DNA of 64,000 nt from Betaproteobacteria bacterium (GCA_016709665.1 JADJMI010000001.1:744001-808000), one strand, 5' to 3'. Positions 15,587 to 24,655 are shown, counted from the stretch's first letter. Numbers and translations are program-made. The notes: generated by a model from the sequence alone, not told the origin.

Positions 15587-16343
15587 TCAGCGTCGCAAGG
15601 TGGCGCTGAGCGCCACGTGGTCCGACAGGCGCGACCAGGAGGCTTCCGCGAGCCGTCGCGCGCCCCCCACCTCGAGCCCGCGCACGTAGATGCGGTCGAG
15701 GGACAGCAGCGGCAACCGTGCCGGAAAGCTGCGCGCGTGACGCCCGAGTGCGCGGTGGAAGACCTCGGCCATGCCGAGCTCGCGCTCGAGAAGCGCCGTG
15801 GCGATGCCTCGCCAGTCGTTGAAGTCGCCCGCCACCACGAGCGGGGCATTCGGCGGCACCGCCGCGACGATGCGATCGCGAAGCCACCCGAGCTGGAAGC
15901 GGCGGCTGCGGGCCCACAGGCCGAGGTGCACGTTGATGCAGTGCAGCGGCTCGTCCCAGCCCGGCACGCCGAGTTCGCAATGCAGGAGGCCCCGGCTCTC
16001 GAGCGCGTGGTGGGAGATGTCGAGGTTCTCGCTCCTCACGATGGGGTAGCGGCTCACGATGGCATTGCCGTGATGACCGTCCTGGTAGACCGCGTTCATG
16101 CCGTAGGCGGTGTGCGCGCCCTCGTGGGCCAGGAACTCGTGCTGCGCGCCGGCCGGCCACGTCTCGTGCTTGTTCGAGTGCCGGTGGTGGATGCCCTGCA
16201 CTTCCTGGAGGAAGACGACGTCCGGGCTCGAGCGACTGCAGGCGCTCCCGGATCTCGTGCACGACGAGCCGGCGGCCGAGCGCCGAGAATCCCTTGTGGA
16301 TGTTGTAGGTGACGACGGTGAGCGGACGGCGGGAGCCGGTCAT
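15587..16343 (-). CDS. YbhP-like endonuclease/exonuclease/phosphatase family protein (frameshifted)
   Basis: The product would be an EEP-family metal-dependent phosphodiesterase of about 251 residues, cytoplasmic as read. The N-terminus, from ATG 16343 (MTGSRRPLTVVTYNIHKG), has the family's YNIHKG motif. The rest, in another frame, has the catalytic QEVQG, LHCINVHLG, VVAGDFNDW and SDHVALSA motifs, including the conserved Asp-Phe-Asn and Ser-Asp-His. The frames join at 16226-16232, where one extra base (CTCGAGC; removing one restores LQSL-SPDVVFLQEV) breaks the gene. All catalytic motifs are otherwise intact, so a sequence error is more likely than decay. Its ATG overlaps the nudB stop (ATGA). 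Confidence 0.75.
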
Positions 16344-16804
16344 GGTCGCAGGGCGATTCGCGAGGCCTTGTCGGGAAGCATCAGTATCGCCTGCCGGTTG
16401 CTCCACGAGAAAACTTCCCCGGCGGCCCGCTCGAAAGGCAGCCAGAGCGAGGCGAGGTGCTCGTCCGGCGCCAGGCGCACCGCGATGCCGGGCGGAACGC
16501 ACAGGCTGAACACGTGTTCCGTATTGTGGGTGACGCCCGGGGCGTAGCGGTGGCGCCAGACGGCATAGATCTCGTAGACGTTCGTGGCTTCCCAGTCGAC
16601 CAGGTCGCTTTCCGCGGCGACGATGCCCGTCTCCTCGCCCACCTCGCGCACCGCCGTGCGGCGCAGGCTTTCGCCGGGATCCTGGCTGCCCGTCACGCTC
16701 TGCCAGAAGCCGCGCCTGTCGGCGCGCTCGATGAGGAGCACCTCGAGGTCGGGGGTATGCACGACGACGAGGGTGGAGACCGGGACCTTGTGCGGCTTCT
16801 CCAA
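16340..16804 (-). CDS. nudB: Dihydroneopterin triphosphate diphosphatase NudB
   Basis: Nudix hydrolase of 154 residues. It removes pyrophosphate from dihydroneopterin triphosphate in folate synthesis. The Nudix box is complete at 39-61 (G-x5-E-x7-REVGEETGI). The start MEKPHKVPVSTLVVVHT and the VTGSQDPGESL region match NudB rather than other Nudix groups. nudB often lies directly behind aspS in betaproteobacteria; here an isoaspartyl peptidase gene sits between them, ending three bases upstream of this ATG. Confidence 0.88.
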   Translation of the reverse strand: MEKPHKVPVSTLVVVHTPDLEVLLIERADRRGFWQSVTGSQDPGESLRRTAVREVGEETGIVAAESDLVDWEATNVYEIYAVWRHRYAPGVTHNTEHVFSLCVPPGIAVRLAPDEHLASLWLPFERAAGEVFSWSNRQAILMLPDKASRIALRP

Positions 16805-16807
16805 GCG

Positions 16808-17731
16808 CTAGGTCCGCATGCGGGCGGCGACCGGGCCATCGCCGGCGAACCAGGCGTGCGGCATGTCGCGCGTGCGGTGGCGGGCGACCGGCGTTCCCGC
16901 GGCGTCCACCGAGATGAGCCCGACGTCGGCGTCGTAATCGCGGCCCAGGCCCTCGAGCACCGCCTCCATCGCGGTCGCGAGACATTCGCCACGCTCGACG
17001 CGCTCCGCGATGGCGCGGGTCGCCAGCGACCGGAGCACGAATTCGCCGGTGCCGGTGGCCGAGGCGGCGACGCGTGCGCAGGCGTAATTGCCCGCGCCGG
17101 GCACGGGTGAGTCGCCCACGCGGCCCACCATCTTGAGCGTGACCCCGCCCGTCGAGGTGGCGGCGGCGAGCACGCCGCGCGAATCGACAGCCGCCGCGCC
17201 GACGGTTCCGCCCGCGTATTCCGGGTGGTCCTGCAGGAACCGGCGCATCCTGAGCGCGTGCTTGCCGAGCACCTCGTCGAGGCGGTTGCGCTTGTCGAAC
17301 CAGTCGGCACGCCGCTCGGGGGTGATCGGGTCGTGGTCCGGGAAGCCCATCACGCGCGCGAAGCGCTGGGCGCCGTCACCCGTGAGCATCACGTGGTCCG
17401 TCTCCTCCATCACCTTGCGGGCGACGAGGATGGGGTTGCGCGCGCGCTGCAGGCCCGAGACGGCCCCGGCGCGCGCCTCGCGGCTTTCCATGACGCACGC
17501 GTCCAGCTCGCAGAAGCCGTCGAAGTTGAGGACGGCGCCGGTACCCGCGTTGTAGATCGGGTTGTCCTCGAGCGCGACCACGGTGGCGCACACCGCGTCG
17601 AGGCTGCTGCCGCCGGCCGCGAGGACGCGCCGCCCCGCCTCGACCGCCGCGGTGAGTCCGGCGAGCGCGTCGTCATCGGAACCGGGCCGCCACTTGCCGG
17701 CGCCGCCGTGCGCGATGAGGGCGATACCCAT
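16808..17731 (-). CDS. iaaA: Isoaspartyl peptidase / L-asparaginase (IaaA type)
   Basis: N-terminal-nucleophile hydrolase of 307 residues that cleaves itself into two subunits and removes isoaspartyl dipeptides or hydrolyses asparagine. The nucleophile is Thr176 in AGGTVGAAAVD; substrate-site residues follow in GRVGDSPVPGAGNYA and in the TGTGE segment. The N-terminal IAHGGAG is typical. No signal peptide, so cytoplasmic. It starts seven bases behind aspS. The neighbourhood with aspartyl-tRNA synthetase may be functional (aspartate supply) or just operon packing; I cannot decide. Confidence 0.9.
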   Translation of the reverse strand: MGIALIAHGGAGKWRPGSDDDALAGLTAAVEAGRRVLAAGGSSLDAVCATVVALEDNPIYNAGTGAVLNFDGFCELDACVMESREARAGAVSGLQRARNPILVARKVMEETDHVMLTGDGAQRFARVMGFPDHDPITPERRADWFDKRNRLDEVLGKHALRMRRFLQDHPEYAGGTVGAAAVDSRGVLAAATSTGGVTLKMVGRVGDSPVPGAGNYACARVAASATGTGEFVLRSLATRAIAERVERGECLATAMEAVLEGLGRDYDADVGLISVDAAGTPVARHRTRDMPHAWFAGDGPVAARMRT

Positions 17732-17738
17732 CGCCGCC

Positions 17739-19520
17739 TCAGGCCGCCGGCGCCGTGTTGCGCAGGCGGATGTGCAGCTCGCGAAGCTGCTTCTCCGTGA
17801 CCGCGCCGGGCGCCTCGACCATGAGATCCTGGCCGCGCTGCGTCTTCGGGAAGGCGATCACGTCGCGGATCTGGTCGACGCCCGACATCATCGCGACCAG
17901 GCGGTCGAAGCCGAAGGCGATGCCGCCGTGGGGAGGAGCGCCGTAGGCCAGCGCGTCGAGCAGGAAGCCGAACTTCGCGCGCGCCTCCTCGTCGCCGATG
18001 CCGAGCGTCTTGAACTGCTGCGCCTGGATTTCCGCGCGGTGGATCCGCACGGAACCGCCGCCGATCTCCCAGCCGTTGAGGGCGATGTCGTAGGCCTTCG
18101 CGAGGACCTTGCCCGGGTCCGTCTCCATGAGCGGGACGTGCTCGTCCTTGGGGCTGGTGAACGGGTGGTGCGCGGCGAGCCAGCGCTTGCCTTCCTCGTC
18201 GTACTCGTACGCGGGGAAATCGAGCACCCAGCACGGGCGCCAGGCGCTTTCGGCGTGACCCTTCTCGTGGCCCACCTTGACGCGAAGGGCGCCCATGGCG
18301 TCGTTCACGATCTTGCGCCGGTCGGCGCCGAAGAAGATCACGTCGCCGTCCTGGGCCCCGGTGCGCTCCAGGATCGCCGCGAGCTGCTCCGGCTTGAAGA
18401 ACTTCACGATGGGCGACTGCAGGCCTTCCTCGTTCGGCTTGGTGCGGTCGTTCACGCGGATGTACGCGAGGCCCTTGGCGCCGTAGATGGCCACGAAAGG
18501 CGCCAGGTCGTCGAGTTCCTTGCGGGTGAAGGCGGCATTGCCCCCGGGCACGCGAAGCGCGGCGACACGCCCGTCCGGCAGCGCGGCCGCGGCACGGAAC
18601 ACCTTGAAGTCGACTTCCTTCATGAGATCCGTGAGCTCCGTGAGCTCCAGCTTCACGCGCAGGTCCGGCTTGTCGCTGCCGTACTTCGCCATGGCGTCCG
18701 CGTAGGCGAGGCGCGGGAACGGCGGCAGGTCGACGTCGAGCACGCGCTTGAACACGTGGCGCACGAGGCCTTCCATGAGGTCCTGGATCTCGAGCTCGGA
18801 CAGGAACGAGGTCTCGATGTCGACCTGCGTGAACTCCGGCTGCCGGTCGGCGCGAAGGTCCTCGTCGCGGAAGCACTTCACGATCTGGTAGTAGCGGTCG
18901 AACCCCGCGACCATGAGCAGCTGCTTGAACAGCTGCGGCGACTGCGGCAGCGCGTAGAACTGGCCGTCGTGGATGCGCGAGGGCACGAGGAACTCGCGCG
19001 CGCCCTCGGGCGTGGACTTGTAGAGCACCGGCGTCTCGACGTCGATGAAGCCGTTGTCGTCCAGGTACTCGCGCACGGCGCGAGAGGTCTTGTGGCGCAT
19101 CCGCATCGCCTTCTGCATGGGCTCGCGGCGCAGGTCGAGGTAGCGGTAGCGCAGGCGCACCTCCTCGGACACGAATTCGTCATCCACCATGAACGGCGGC
19201 GTGACCGCCGGGTTGAGGATCTCGAGTTCGTGGGCGAGGACTTCGATCTCGCCGCTCCTGAGGCCCGGGTTCACGGTGCCCTCGGGGCGCCGGCGCACCA
19301 GGCCCGTCACGCGCAGGACGAATTCGTTGCGCACGCGGTCGGCGCTCGCGAAGGTCTCCGGCCTGTCCGGGTCGCTCACGACCTGGACGAGGCCTTCGCG
19401 GTCGCGAAGGTCGATGAAGATGACGCCCCCGTGGTCGCGGCGTCGGTGCGCCCAGCCAAAGAGGGTCACGGTCTGCCCGAGGAATCGGGCGTCGGTCAAT
19501 CCGCAGTATTCGGTTCGCAT
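17739..19520 (-). CDS. aspS: Aspartyl-tRNA synthetase AspS
   Basis: Class IIb synthetase of 593 residues, the bacterial long form with a GAD insertion domain (about 290-410). The OB-fold anticodon-binding domain (1-105) holds LFGWAHRRRDHGGVIFIDLRD. Motif 2 is FRDEDLRADRQPEFTQ and motif 3 is GIAFGFDRLVAM. Whether it is discriminating or also charges tRNA-Asn cannot be read directly; gatCAB or asnS elsewhere in the genome would tell. It follows DUF502 after a 117-base gap in which I see no convincing promoter. Confidence 0.97.
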   Translation of the reverse strand: MRTEYCGLTDARFLGQTVTLFGWAHRRRDHGGVIFIDLRDREGLVQVVSDPDRPETFASADRVRNEFVLRVTGLVRRRPEGTVNPGLRSGEIEVLAHELEILNPAVTPPFMVDDEFVSEEVRLRYRYLDLRREPMQKAMRMRHKTSRAVREYLDDNGFIDVETPVLYKSTPEGAREFLVPSRIHDGQFYALPQSPQLFKQLLMVAGFDRYYQIVKCFRDEDLRADRQPEFTQVDIETSFLSELEIQDLMEGLVRHVFKRVLDVDLPPFPRLAYADAMAKYGSDKPDLRVKLELTELTDLMKEVDFKVFRAAAALPDGRVAALRVPGGNAAFTRKELDDLAPFVAIYGAKGLAYIRVNDRTKPNEEGLQSPIVKFFKPEQLAAILERTGAQDGDVIFFGADRRKIVNDAMGALRVKVGHEKGHAESAWRPCWVLDFPAYEYDEEGKRWLAAHHPFTSPKDEHVPLMETDPGKVLAKAYDIALNGWEIGGGSVRIHRAEIQAQQFKTLGIGDEEARAKFGFLLDALAYGAPPHGGIAFGFDRLVAMMSGVDQIRDVIAFPKTQRGQDLMVEAPGAVTEKQLRELHIRLRNTAPAA

Positions 19521-19637
19521 GGTCGTTCCGTCCGGCTCGCCGGCGCCCCCGAGGGGCCGCCGGCATCGTGAAGTTCGGGAGCCGCGCCGGTCTCGCGACC
19601 GGGCGGGCGGTGCATCGGGTCCGCGGGGTGCCGCCGC

Positions 19638-20306
19638 CTACGTTTTCGGCGACGGCATGGGGTTGGGGTCGGTCCCGGAGGGATGCCTCTCGGGCCGCCC
19701 CGGCGGGCGTGGCGGCTCGGCCACGCCCATCGAGATGATGTACTTGAGCGCCTGGTCGACGCTCATCTGGAGTTCGATCGTGTCGGTCCTGGGCACGATG
19801 AGGAAGAACCCCGCCGTGATGTTCGGCGTGGTGGGCACGAAAACCGACACCTGGTCGAACCCGAGGTGATCCGTGACCTCGTGCTCGGGCGAGCCGGTGA
19901 CGAGCGCGACCGTCCAGGTTCCCGCATGCGGGTAGCGGATGAGAACCGCGCGGCGGAAAGCCTTGCCGTCCGGCGAGAAGAGCGTGTCGCTGATCTGCTT
20001 CACGCCGCCGTATATCGAGCGGACGATCGGGATGCGCCCGAGGAGGCTCTCCCAGAAGAGCAACAGCCGCTTGCCGAAGAAGTTCGCCGCGACGGCGCCC
20101 GTGAAGAGCAGGATGGCGAGCGTGAGCACGATGCCCAGCCCCGGCAGGTGGAAGCCGAGCAGCGCGTCGCTGCGGAACTGCGGCGGCACGATGAGCAGCG
20201 ACTGGTCCATCAGCTCCACGAGAAGCGAAAGGACCCAGATCGTGATCGCGAGCGGAACCCAGACCACCAGGCCCGCGATGAGATAGCGGCGAAGGGTGGC
20301 CATCAT
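19638..20306 (-). CDS. DUF502 family membrane protein
   Basis: Integral membrane protein of 222 residues from ATG 20306 (MMATLRRYLIAGL); ATG 20303 or TTG 20342 are alternative starts. Two membrane segments lie near 8-32 (IAGLVVWVPLAITIWVLSLLVEL) and 55-80 (GIVLTLAILLFTGAVAANFFG). They are followed by the conserved RIPIVRSIYGGVKQ segment and a soluble domain with VFVPTTPNITAGFF. The C-terminus is Pro-rich and probably disordered. Function is unknown. The fmdB-DUF502-aspS order is common in betaproteobacteria. Confidence 0.88.
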   Translation of the reverse strand: MMATLRRYLIAGLVVWVPLAITIWVLSLLVELMDQSLLIVPPQFRSDALLGFHLPGLGIVLTLAILLFTGAVAANFFGKRLLLFWESLLGRIPIVRSIYGGVKQISDTLFSPDGKAFRRAVLIRYPHAGTWTVALVTGSPEHEVTDHLGFDQVSVFVPTTPNITAGFFLIVPRTDTIELQMSVDQALKYIISMGVAEPPRPPGRPERHPSGTDPNPMPSPKT

Positions 20307-20349
20307 GCCGGTCTTGCGCCCCGCTTCGCCGCGCGCACCCAAGCGCCGC

Positions 20350-20652
20350 CTACTGGCAGGCCGGGCAGGCGCCCGTGCCGCAGGCAGGCGCCGCGCTCGC
20401 GGTGCCCTCGCCCTTCTTGTCGCCGGCGGGCTTGGCCTCGCCGCCTTCGGCCTTGGCCGCGGGCTTGGCGCCGCCCTTGAAGTCGGTCGCGTACCAGCCG
20501 CTTCCCTTCAACTGGAAACCGGCCGCGGTCAGCATCTTGCCGAGCGTGTCCTTGTCGCACTTCGGGCAGTGCGTCTTGGGCGGATCGCTCAGTTTCTGGA
20601 GGTACTCCTGCTGGTGCCCGCAGCTGGAGCACCGATACTCGTAGATCGGCAT
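20350..20652 (-). CDS. FmdB-type zinc ribbon protein
   Basis: A small protein of 100 residues. The N-terminal zinc ribbon (1-45) has CSSC and CPKC pairs after the typical MPIYEYRC start, then GSGWYATDFK. The tail is low-complexity (Lys/Ala/Glu/Gly) and ends in a Cys-rich ACGTGACPACQ, three more cysteines that could bind metal. Named after FmdB, a putative regulator, but the real function of these proteins is not established. First gene of the run leading to aspS. Confidence 0.88.
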   Translation of the reverse strand: MPIYEYRCSSCGHQQEYLQKLSDPPKTHCPKCDKDTLGKMLTAAGFQLKGSGWYATDFKGGAKPAAKAEGGEAKPAGDKKGEGTASAAPACGTGACPACQ

Positions 20653-20681
20653 GGGCGCCTTCGGAAATGGGAAAAAAATCT

Positions 20682-20710
20682 ATTTTAACACAAGCACTTG
20701 GCGCTTCCAG
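20682..20710 (-). promoter_or_regulatory. Candidate promoter for the fmdB-aspS run
   Basis: On the minus strand CTGGAA (-35, weak) and TAAAAT (-10 at 20682-20687, five of six) are separated by 17 bases, about 30 bases before the fmdB start. The stretch is conspicuously AT-rich (a run of seven A/T pairs follows) for this genome. Confidence 0.4.
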
Positions 20711-20720
20711 CGCTCGGATC

Positions 20721-21854
20721 TCACCCGGCCGTGCGGCGGCGGTTCGCAAAGAGGCCCCCGGCCCCCAGGCACGCCGCCATCGACCAGAAGACCGGCCCCA
20801 TCCCGAGCGCCGTGCCGATGCCGCCGAAGAAGAGCGGCAGCAACGTGTGGCTCACGTTGAGAACCATGGTGCGAACGCCGAGCGCCTCGCCGAGCCGCCC
20901 CTCGGGCGTCGAGTGCTGGATGAGGGAAACGAGGCTCGGCTGCGAGGCCCCGAGACCCAAGCCCAGGAGGAACGCGATGGAAGCGATGAACGGCACCGTG
21001 CGTACCATCGGGAAGAGGATGTAGGCCGCGCAGGCGATGAAGAGTGTCGACGTGATGAGCTGCCACTCCGAAAGGCGACGCGCGAGCCACGGCAGCGCGA
21101 GGCGGATGGCGAAGGTGGCCGCCGCGAATGAACCCAGGACCGCGCCGATCGTGGAGGCCGAAAGCCCGATGGCCGTGCCGTATATCGGCATCACGAAAAC
21201 GAAGAGGTCCCACGCCATCGCGAGAACGCCCGTGACCACGAAGACGCGGCGCAATTCGGGCTTGGCGAGAAGCTGCCGGAGCCCGCCGGGGTGCTCGACT
21301 TCGGATTCGCCGCGCGGCAGCCTCGGATGGAGCACGGCGATCGCGGCGAGGGGAACGACGGCGATCGCGGCCAGCGTCGCGAAGGCCCACCGGTGCCCCG
21401 CGTAGTCGATGACGAGGCCCGAGAGCGTCGGGCCGACGAAGCCCGAGATGGAGAAGCCCAGCGCGAGCCAGCTGAAGTTCACCGCGCGCTCGCCCGGCGG
21501 GCTCATCGCGCCCACGGCGTTCTGCACGCCGATGTGGAAGACCATGAACGCGAGGCCGATGACCGTCGCGGCCACGTAGAGCGAGGCGAGGCCCGGCCAG
21601 AGGGCTGGAAGCGCGACGCCCGCCACGAGCGCCGCCGAGGCGACGCGCATCGGCAACGCGGTGCCCACCCGGTCGATCATCCGGCCGGAATACACCGACA
21701 GGAACATCGGCAGCAGGGAGTAGAGGGACACGATGGCCCCGACCGTGAGCGGCGTCGCGCCGAGGTTCAGGGCGAAGAGCGAGACGGTGACGCGGCTGCC
21801 GTTGAACGCCGTGTGCGCGCAGACCGTGAGCGCGATGAGGACGGCGAGGCGCAC
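20721..21854 (-). CDS. Major facilitator superfamily transporter
   Basis: Inner-membrane MFS protein of 377 residues (short for the family), starting at GTG 21854. About twelve hydrophobic segments are present. The loop 2-3 motif appears as SGRMIDRVGTALPM, a variant of the GxxxDRxGRR signature. A central charged loop (HPRLPRGESEVEHPGG) divides the two six-helix halves. Drug or metabolite efflux is the usual inference for such proteins; the substrate is unknown. It follows htpX by 45 bases on the same strand. Confidence 0.85.
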   Translation of the reverse strand: MRLAVLIALTVCAHTAFNGSRVTVSLFALNLGATPLTVGAIVSLYSLLPMFLSVYSGRMIDRVGTALPMRVASAALVAGVALPALWPGLASLYVAATVIGLAFMVFHIGVQNAVGAMSPPGERAVNFSWLALGFSISGFVGPTLSGLVIDYAGHRWAFATLAAIAVVPLAAIAVLHPRLPRGESEVEHPGGLRQLLAKPELRRVFVVTGVLAMAWDLFVFVMPIYGTAIGLSASTIGAVLGSFAAATFAIRLALPWLARRLSEWQLITSTLFIACAAYILFPMVRTVPFIASIAFLLGLGLGASQPSLVSLIQHSTPEGRLGEALGVRTMVLNVSHTLLPLFFGGIGTALGMGPVFWSMAACLGAGGLFANRRRTAG

Positions 21855-21899
21855 GGCGGCCCTACGCCCCGGCGGGGCGCGACGCGCCTTGCCGTGTGC

Positions 21900-22769
21900 T
21901 CAAGGACGCGATTCGAGGGCGGCGATTCGCGCCTCGATCGGGGGATGGCTGGAGAAGAGGGCCATGAAGCCCGCCTTGTCGGAGATGCCCGAGGCCGCGA
22001 AAGTCTTCGGGAGTTCCCCCGGCTCGAGCCCCCCCAGGCGGCGGAGCGCGGCGACCATGGGACGCGGCGTCCCGAGGTATGCGGCTGCGCCCGCATCGGC
22101 GCGGAACTCGCGGTACCTCGAGAACCACATCACGATCATGGTGGCTAGCACGCCGAAGACGATGTCGCAGACGAACACGGTGGCGTAGAAGCCGAACCCC
22201 ACGCTGCGGTCGTTCTTGAGGATCACCCGGTCGACAAAGTAGCCCACGACGCGCGCGATGAAGAAGACGAACGTGTTCACGACCCCCTGGATGAGCGTGA
22301 GCGTGACCATGTCGCCATTGGCCACATGCGCCACCTCGTGTGCGAGCACCGCCTCGACCTCTTCCTTCGTCATCGACTGAAGGAGGCCGGTCGAGACGGC
22401 GACGAGCGCGGAATCGCGGAAGGCGCCGGTGGCGAAGGCATTGGGCTCGCCTTCATAGACCGCGACCTCGGGCATGCCGATGCCGGCCTTGTCGGCGAGC
22501 CTCTTCACGGTGTTCACGAGCCAGAGTTCGTCGGGCCCCTGCGGCTCAACGATGACATGCGCGCGTGTCGAGAACTTCGCCATGAACTTCGACAGGAACA
22601 GCGAGATGAACGAACCCGTGAAGCCCACGAACAAGGAGAGTACGAGCAACCTGCCGAGGTCGAGTCCCTGCTCCGTGATGTAGCGGTTCAGGCCCAGGAT
22701 GTTCACGAAGAACGACAGGACCAGCATCACGGCGATGTTGGTGGACAGGAACAGGAGAATTCGCTTCAC
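21900..22769 (-). CDS. htpX: Membrane zinc metalloprotease HtpX
   Basis: M48-family protease of 289 residues, in the inner membrane, that degrades misfolded membrane proteins alongside FtsH. The zinc motif is His144-Glu145-x-x-His148 (LAHEVAHVANGD), with a third ligand Glu in YREFRADAG. Two N-terminal membrane segments (about 5-25 and 38-60) and two more in the 155-210 region are visible. Start is GTG 22769, preceded by a GAGGAG ribosome-binding site. It follows ssb by 46 bases. Confidence 0.95.
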   Translation of the reverse strand: MKRILLFLSTNIAVMLVLSFFVNILGLNRYITEQGLDLGRLLVLSLFVGFTGSFISLFLSKFMAKFSTRAHVIVEPQGPDELWLVNTVKRLADKAGIGMPEVAVYEGEPNAFATGAFRDSALVAVSTGLLQSMTKEEVEAVLAHEVAHVANGDMVTLTLIQGVVNTFVFFIARVVGYFVDRVILKNDRSVGFGFYATVFVCDIVFGVLATMIVMWFSRYREFRADAGAAAYLGTPRPMVAALRRLGGLEPGELPKTFAASGISDKAGFMALFSSHPPIEARIAALESRP

Positions 22770-22815
22770 TTCGGGCTCCTCGTCGAAAGGGGGTCGTCTC
22801 CGGCAGTGATTCGCA

Positions 22816-23274
22816 TCAGAACGGGATGTCGTCCTCGAAATCGTCGAACTTGGACCCGGCGGGCTTGGCGGCCGCGGGCTTGCCGGCCGGACGGGCCGAC
22901 TCGCCGCGATCCGGCGCATCGCCCCCGCCGCCGCCCATGCCCTGGCGCGAGCCGAGCATCTGCATGCGGTCGGCGACGATTTCGGTGGTGTACTTGTCGT
23001 TGCCGTCCTTGTCCTGCCACTTGCGCGTCTGCAGGCGGCCTTCGACATAGACCTGCGAGCCCTTCTTCAGGTACTCGCCGGCGATCTCGGCGAGCTTGCC
23101 GAAGAAGGCCACGCGGTGCCATTCGGTCTTCTCCTGCTTCTCGCCGTTCTTGTCCTTCCAGTTCTCGGTGGTCGCGATGCTGATGTTCGTGATCGCGCCG
23201 CCGTCGGGCATGTAGCGCACCTCGGGATCCCGCCCGAGATTGCCAATCAGGATGACTTTGTTGACCGATGCCAT
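22816..23274 (-). CDS. ssb: Single-stranded DNA-binding protein SSB
   Basis: OB-fold protein of 152 residues that coats single-stranded DNA and recruits repair enzymes. The N-terminal OB domain (1-110) starts MASVNKVILIGNLGRDPEVR and contains the conserved WHRVAFFGKLAE. A Gly/Pro/Ala/Lys linker follows, and the C-terminal tip is DDFEDDIPF, the protein-docking tail. A GGGAGAGG ribosome-binding site precedes the ATG. uvrA lies nearby on the other strand, the classic uvrA-ssb linkage, here with an MFS gene between them. Confidence 0.97.
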   Translation of the reverse strand: MASVNKVILIGNLGRDPEVRYMPDGGAITNISIATTENWKDKNGEKQEKTEWHRVAFFGKLAEIAGEYLKKGSQVYVEGRLQTRKWQDKDGNDKYTTEIVADRMQMLGSRQGMGGGGGDAPDRGESARPAGKPAAAKPAGSKFDDFEDDIPF

Positions 23275-23289
23275 GGACCTCTCCCGTTG

Positions 23290-24507
23290 TCAGGGGTTGA
23301 TTGCGCGGGGTTCGCGAGGTTCCCCGATATTGTCTTCATGTTCGTGCTCCCCTTCGCGCCCCATCCGGCCCATGGGCCAGGCCGAGACGAACCAGAGGGC
23401 CGTGAGGGTGAAGCAGGCTGCAAGCAACGCGCCGGGGCCGACATGCTGCGCGATGGCGCCGCCGGCGGCACCGCCGACGAAAATGCCCAGGAATTGCACG
23501 CTCGAGTACACGCCCCCGGCCGCGCCCCGCGCGGCGCCCGGCGCCGCTTTCGAGACGAGCGCAGGCAACTTTGCCTCAAGAACGTTGAACGCGGCGAAAA
23601 AGATGACAAGGCCGATCGAGAGAAATGCGAGGCTCCCCAGTCCGGTGGCGGTGACCGCGAGGCCCAAGGCCAGCACGGCGACCGCGCCCAGGAAGACGGC
23701 GCGCTCGTGCCCCGCGAATCGGCGCGAGGCGACGAAAGGCAGCATGAAGACGAACCCGGCACCGACGGCGGCCAGGTAGAACGCCGAATGCGACGCCACG
23801 GGCAGCCCGGCGCGCACGAGGGCGAGAGGCACCACCACGAAGAGCGCCATGAGGATGGCGTGCAGCGCGAAGATCCCGAGGTAGAGCCGAAGCAGTTCCG
23901 GATCGCCCAGGACCGCGGAAAGGGGCACCCGCTCCCGGACGGCCCGTCGGGCCGGCAGCGCGGGCACGGCCCAGGCCACGACCGCGATCGCGACGACGGC
24001 CATGGCGGCGGTCGCGGCGAAGATGCCGGGAACCCCGAGGGCATCCTTGAGGGCGGGCGCGACCATGAACGAGGCCGCGATGACCACGCCGATGGTCGAG
24101 CCGATGATCGCCATCGCCTTCGTGCGCTGGCTGGGGCGGGTGAGGTCGGCGGTCATGGCGATGGCGACCCCGGAGATCGCGCCGGCGCCCTGGATCGTGC
24201 GGCCGAGGATGAGCGCCCAGGGCGCCTCGGCGACGGCGCACACGACGCTGCCCGCGGCGAAGACCAGGAGGCCGAAGACCATCACGGGCTTCCTGCCCAA
24301 CCGGTCCGAGGCCCATCCGAAGGGGATCTGCAACAGGGCCTGGGTGAGTCCGTACGCGCCAAGGGCAATGCCCACCAGCGTGAGGTTCCAGCCCGGCAAC
24401 GCCTCGGCGTAGAGGGCGAATACCGGCAGGATGATGAAGAGCCCGAAAAGGCGCAGCCCGAAGATCGAGGCGAGCGCGAGGCTCGCCCGCAATTCGAGGG
24501 CGCTCAT
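23290..24507 (-). CDS. Major facilitator superfamily transporter (YajR-like placement)
   Basis: Inner-membrane transporter of 405 residues from ATG 24507 with about twelve membrane segments. The signature between helices 2 and 3 is clear (GWASDRLGRKPVM), and the helix 4-5 region holds GRTIQGAGAISG. The C-terminal tail is hydrophilic and acidic (GREGEHEHEDN). This MFS gene between uvrA and ssb is a recurring arrangement in betaproteobacteria. The substrate is unknown. It is divergent from uvrA. Confidence 0.88.
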   Translation of the reverse strand: MSALELRASLALASIFGLRLFGLFIILPVFALYAEALPGWNLTLVGIALGAYGLTQALLQIPFGWASDRLGRKPVMVFGLLVFAAGSVVCAVAEAPWALILGRTIQGAGAISGVAIAMTADLTRPSQRTKAMAIIGSTIGVVIAASFMVAPALKDALGVPGIFAATAAMAVVAIAVVAWAVPALPARRAVRERVPLSAVLGDPELLRLYLGIFALHAILMALFVVVPLALVRAGLPVASHSAFYLAAVGAGFVFMLPFVASRRFAGHERAVFLGAVAVLALGLAVTATGLGSLAFLSIGLVIFFAAFNVLEAKLPALVSKAAPGAARGAAGGVYSSVQFLGIFVGGAAGGAIAQHVGPGALLAACFTLTALWFVSAWPMGRMGREGEHEHEDNIGEPREPRAINP

Positions 24508-24561
24508 GCGGGCCGGGGAAGGGGCCACTTGGGGGGATTCGAACGGGATGGAACGCTGCGG

Positions 24562-24567
24562 TATATT
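24562..24567 (+). promoter_or_regulatory. Possible -10 element in the uvrA/MFS divergent spacer
   Basis: TATATT at 24562-24567 matches five of six -10 bases in an otherwise GC-rich spacer, but the -35 at the right distance is poor (TCGAAC). The overlapping minus-strand reading TAATAT could equally serve the divergent MFS gene. No LexA box was recognised by eye. Confidence 0.3.
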
Positions 24568-24655
24568 AGCAGATTGCCCTTTGCGTCCCTGACCCGCGCC
24601 GGCCCTCGCCGCGGGGGGGCGCGGGCCCAGCCGAGAAGGACGCGACACCCCGGGC

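Noticed and set aside
13950..16985. 1011-residue minus-strand frame across argB, clsB, the ybhP-like gene and nudB
   Set aside because: It is a chance frame over real genes; only its short MTGSRRPLTVVTYNIHKG part is coding, as the start of the ybhP-like gene.
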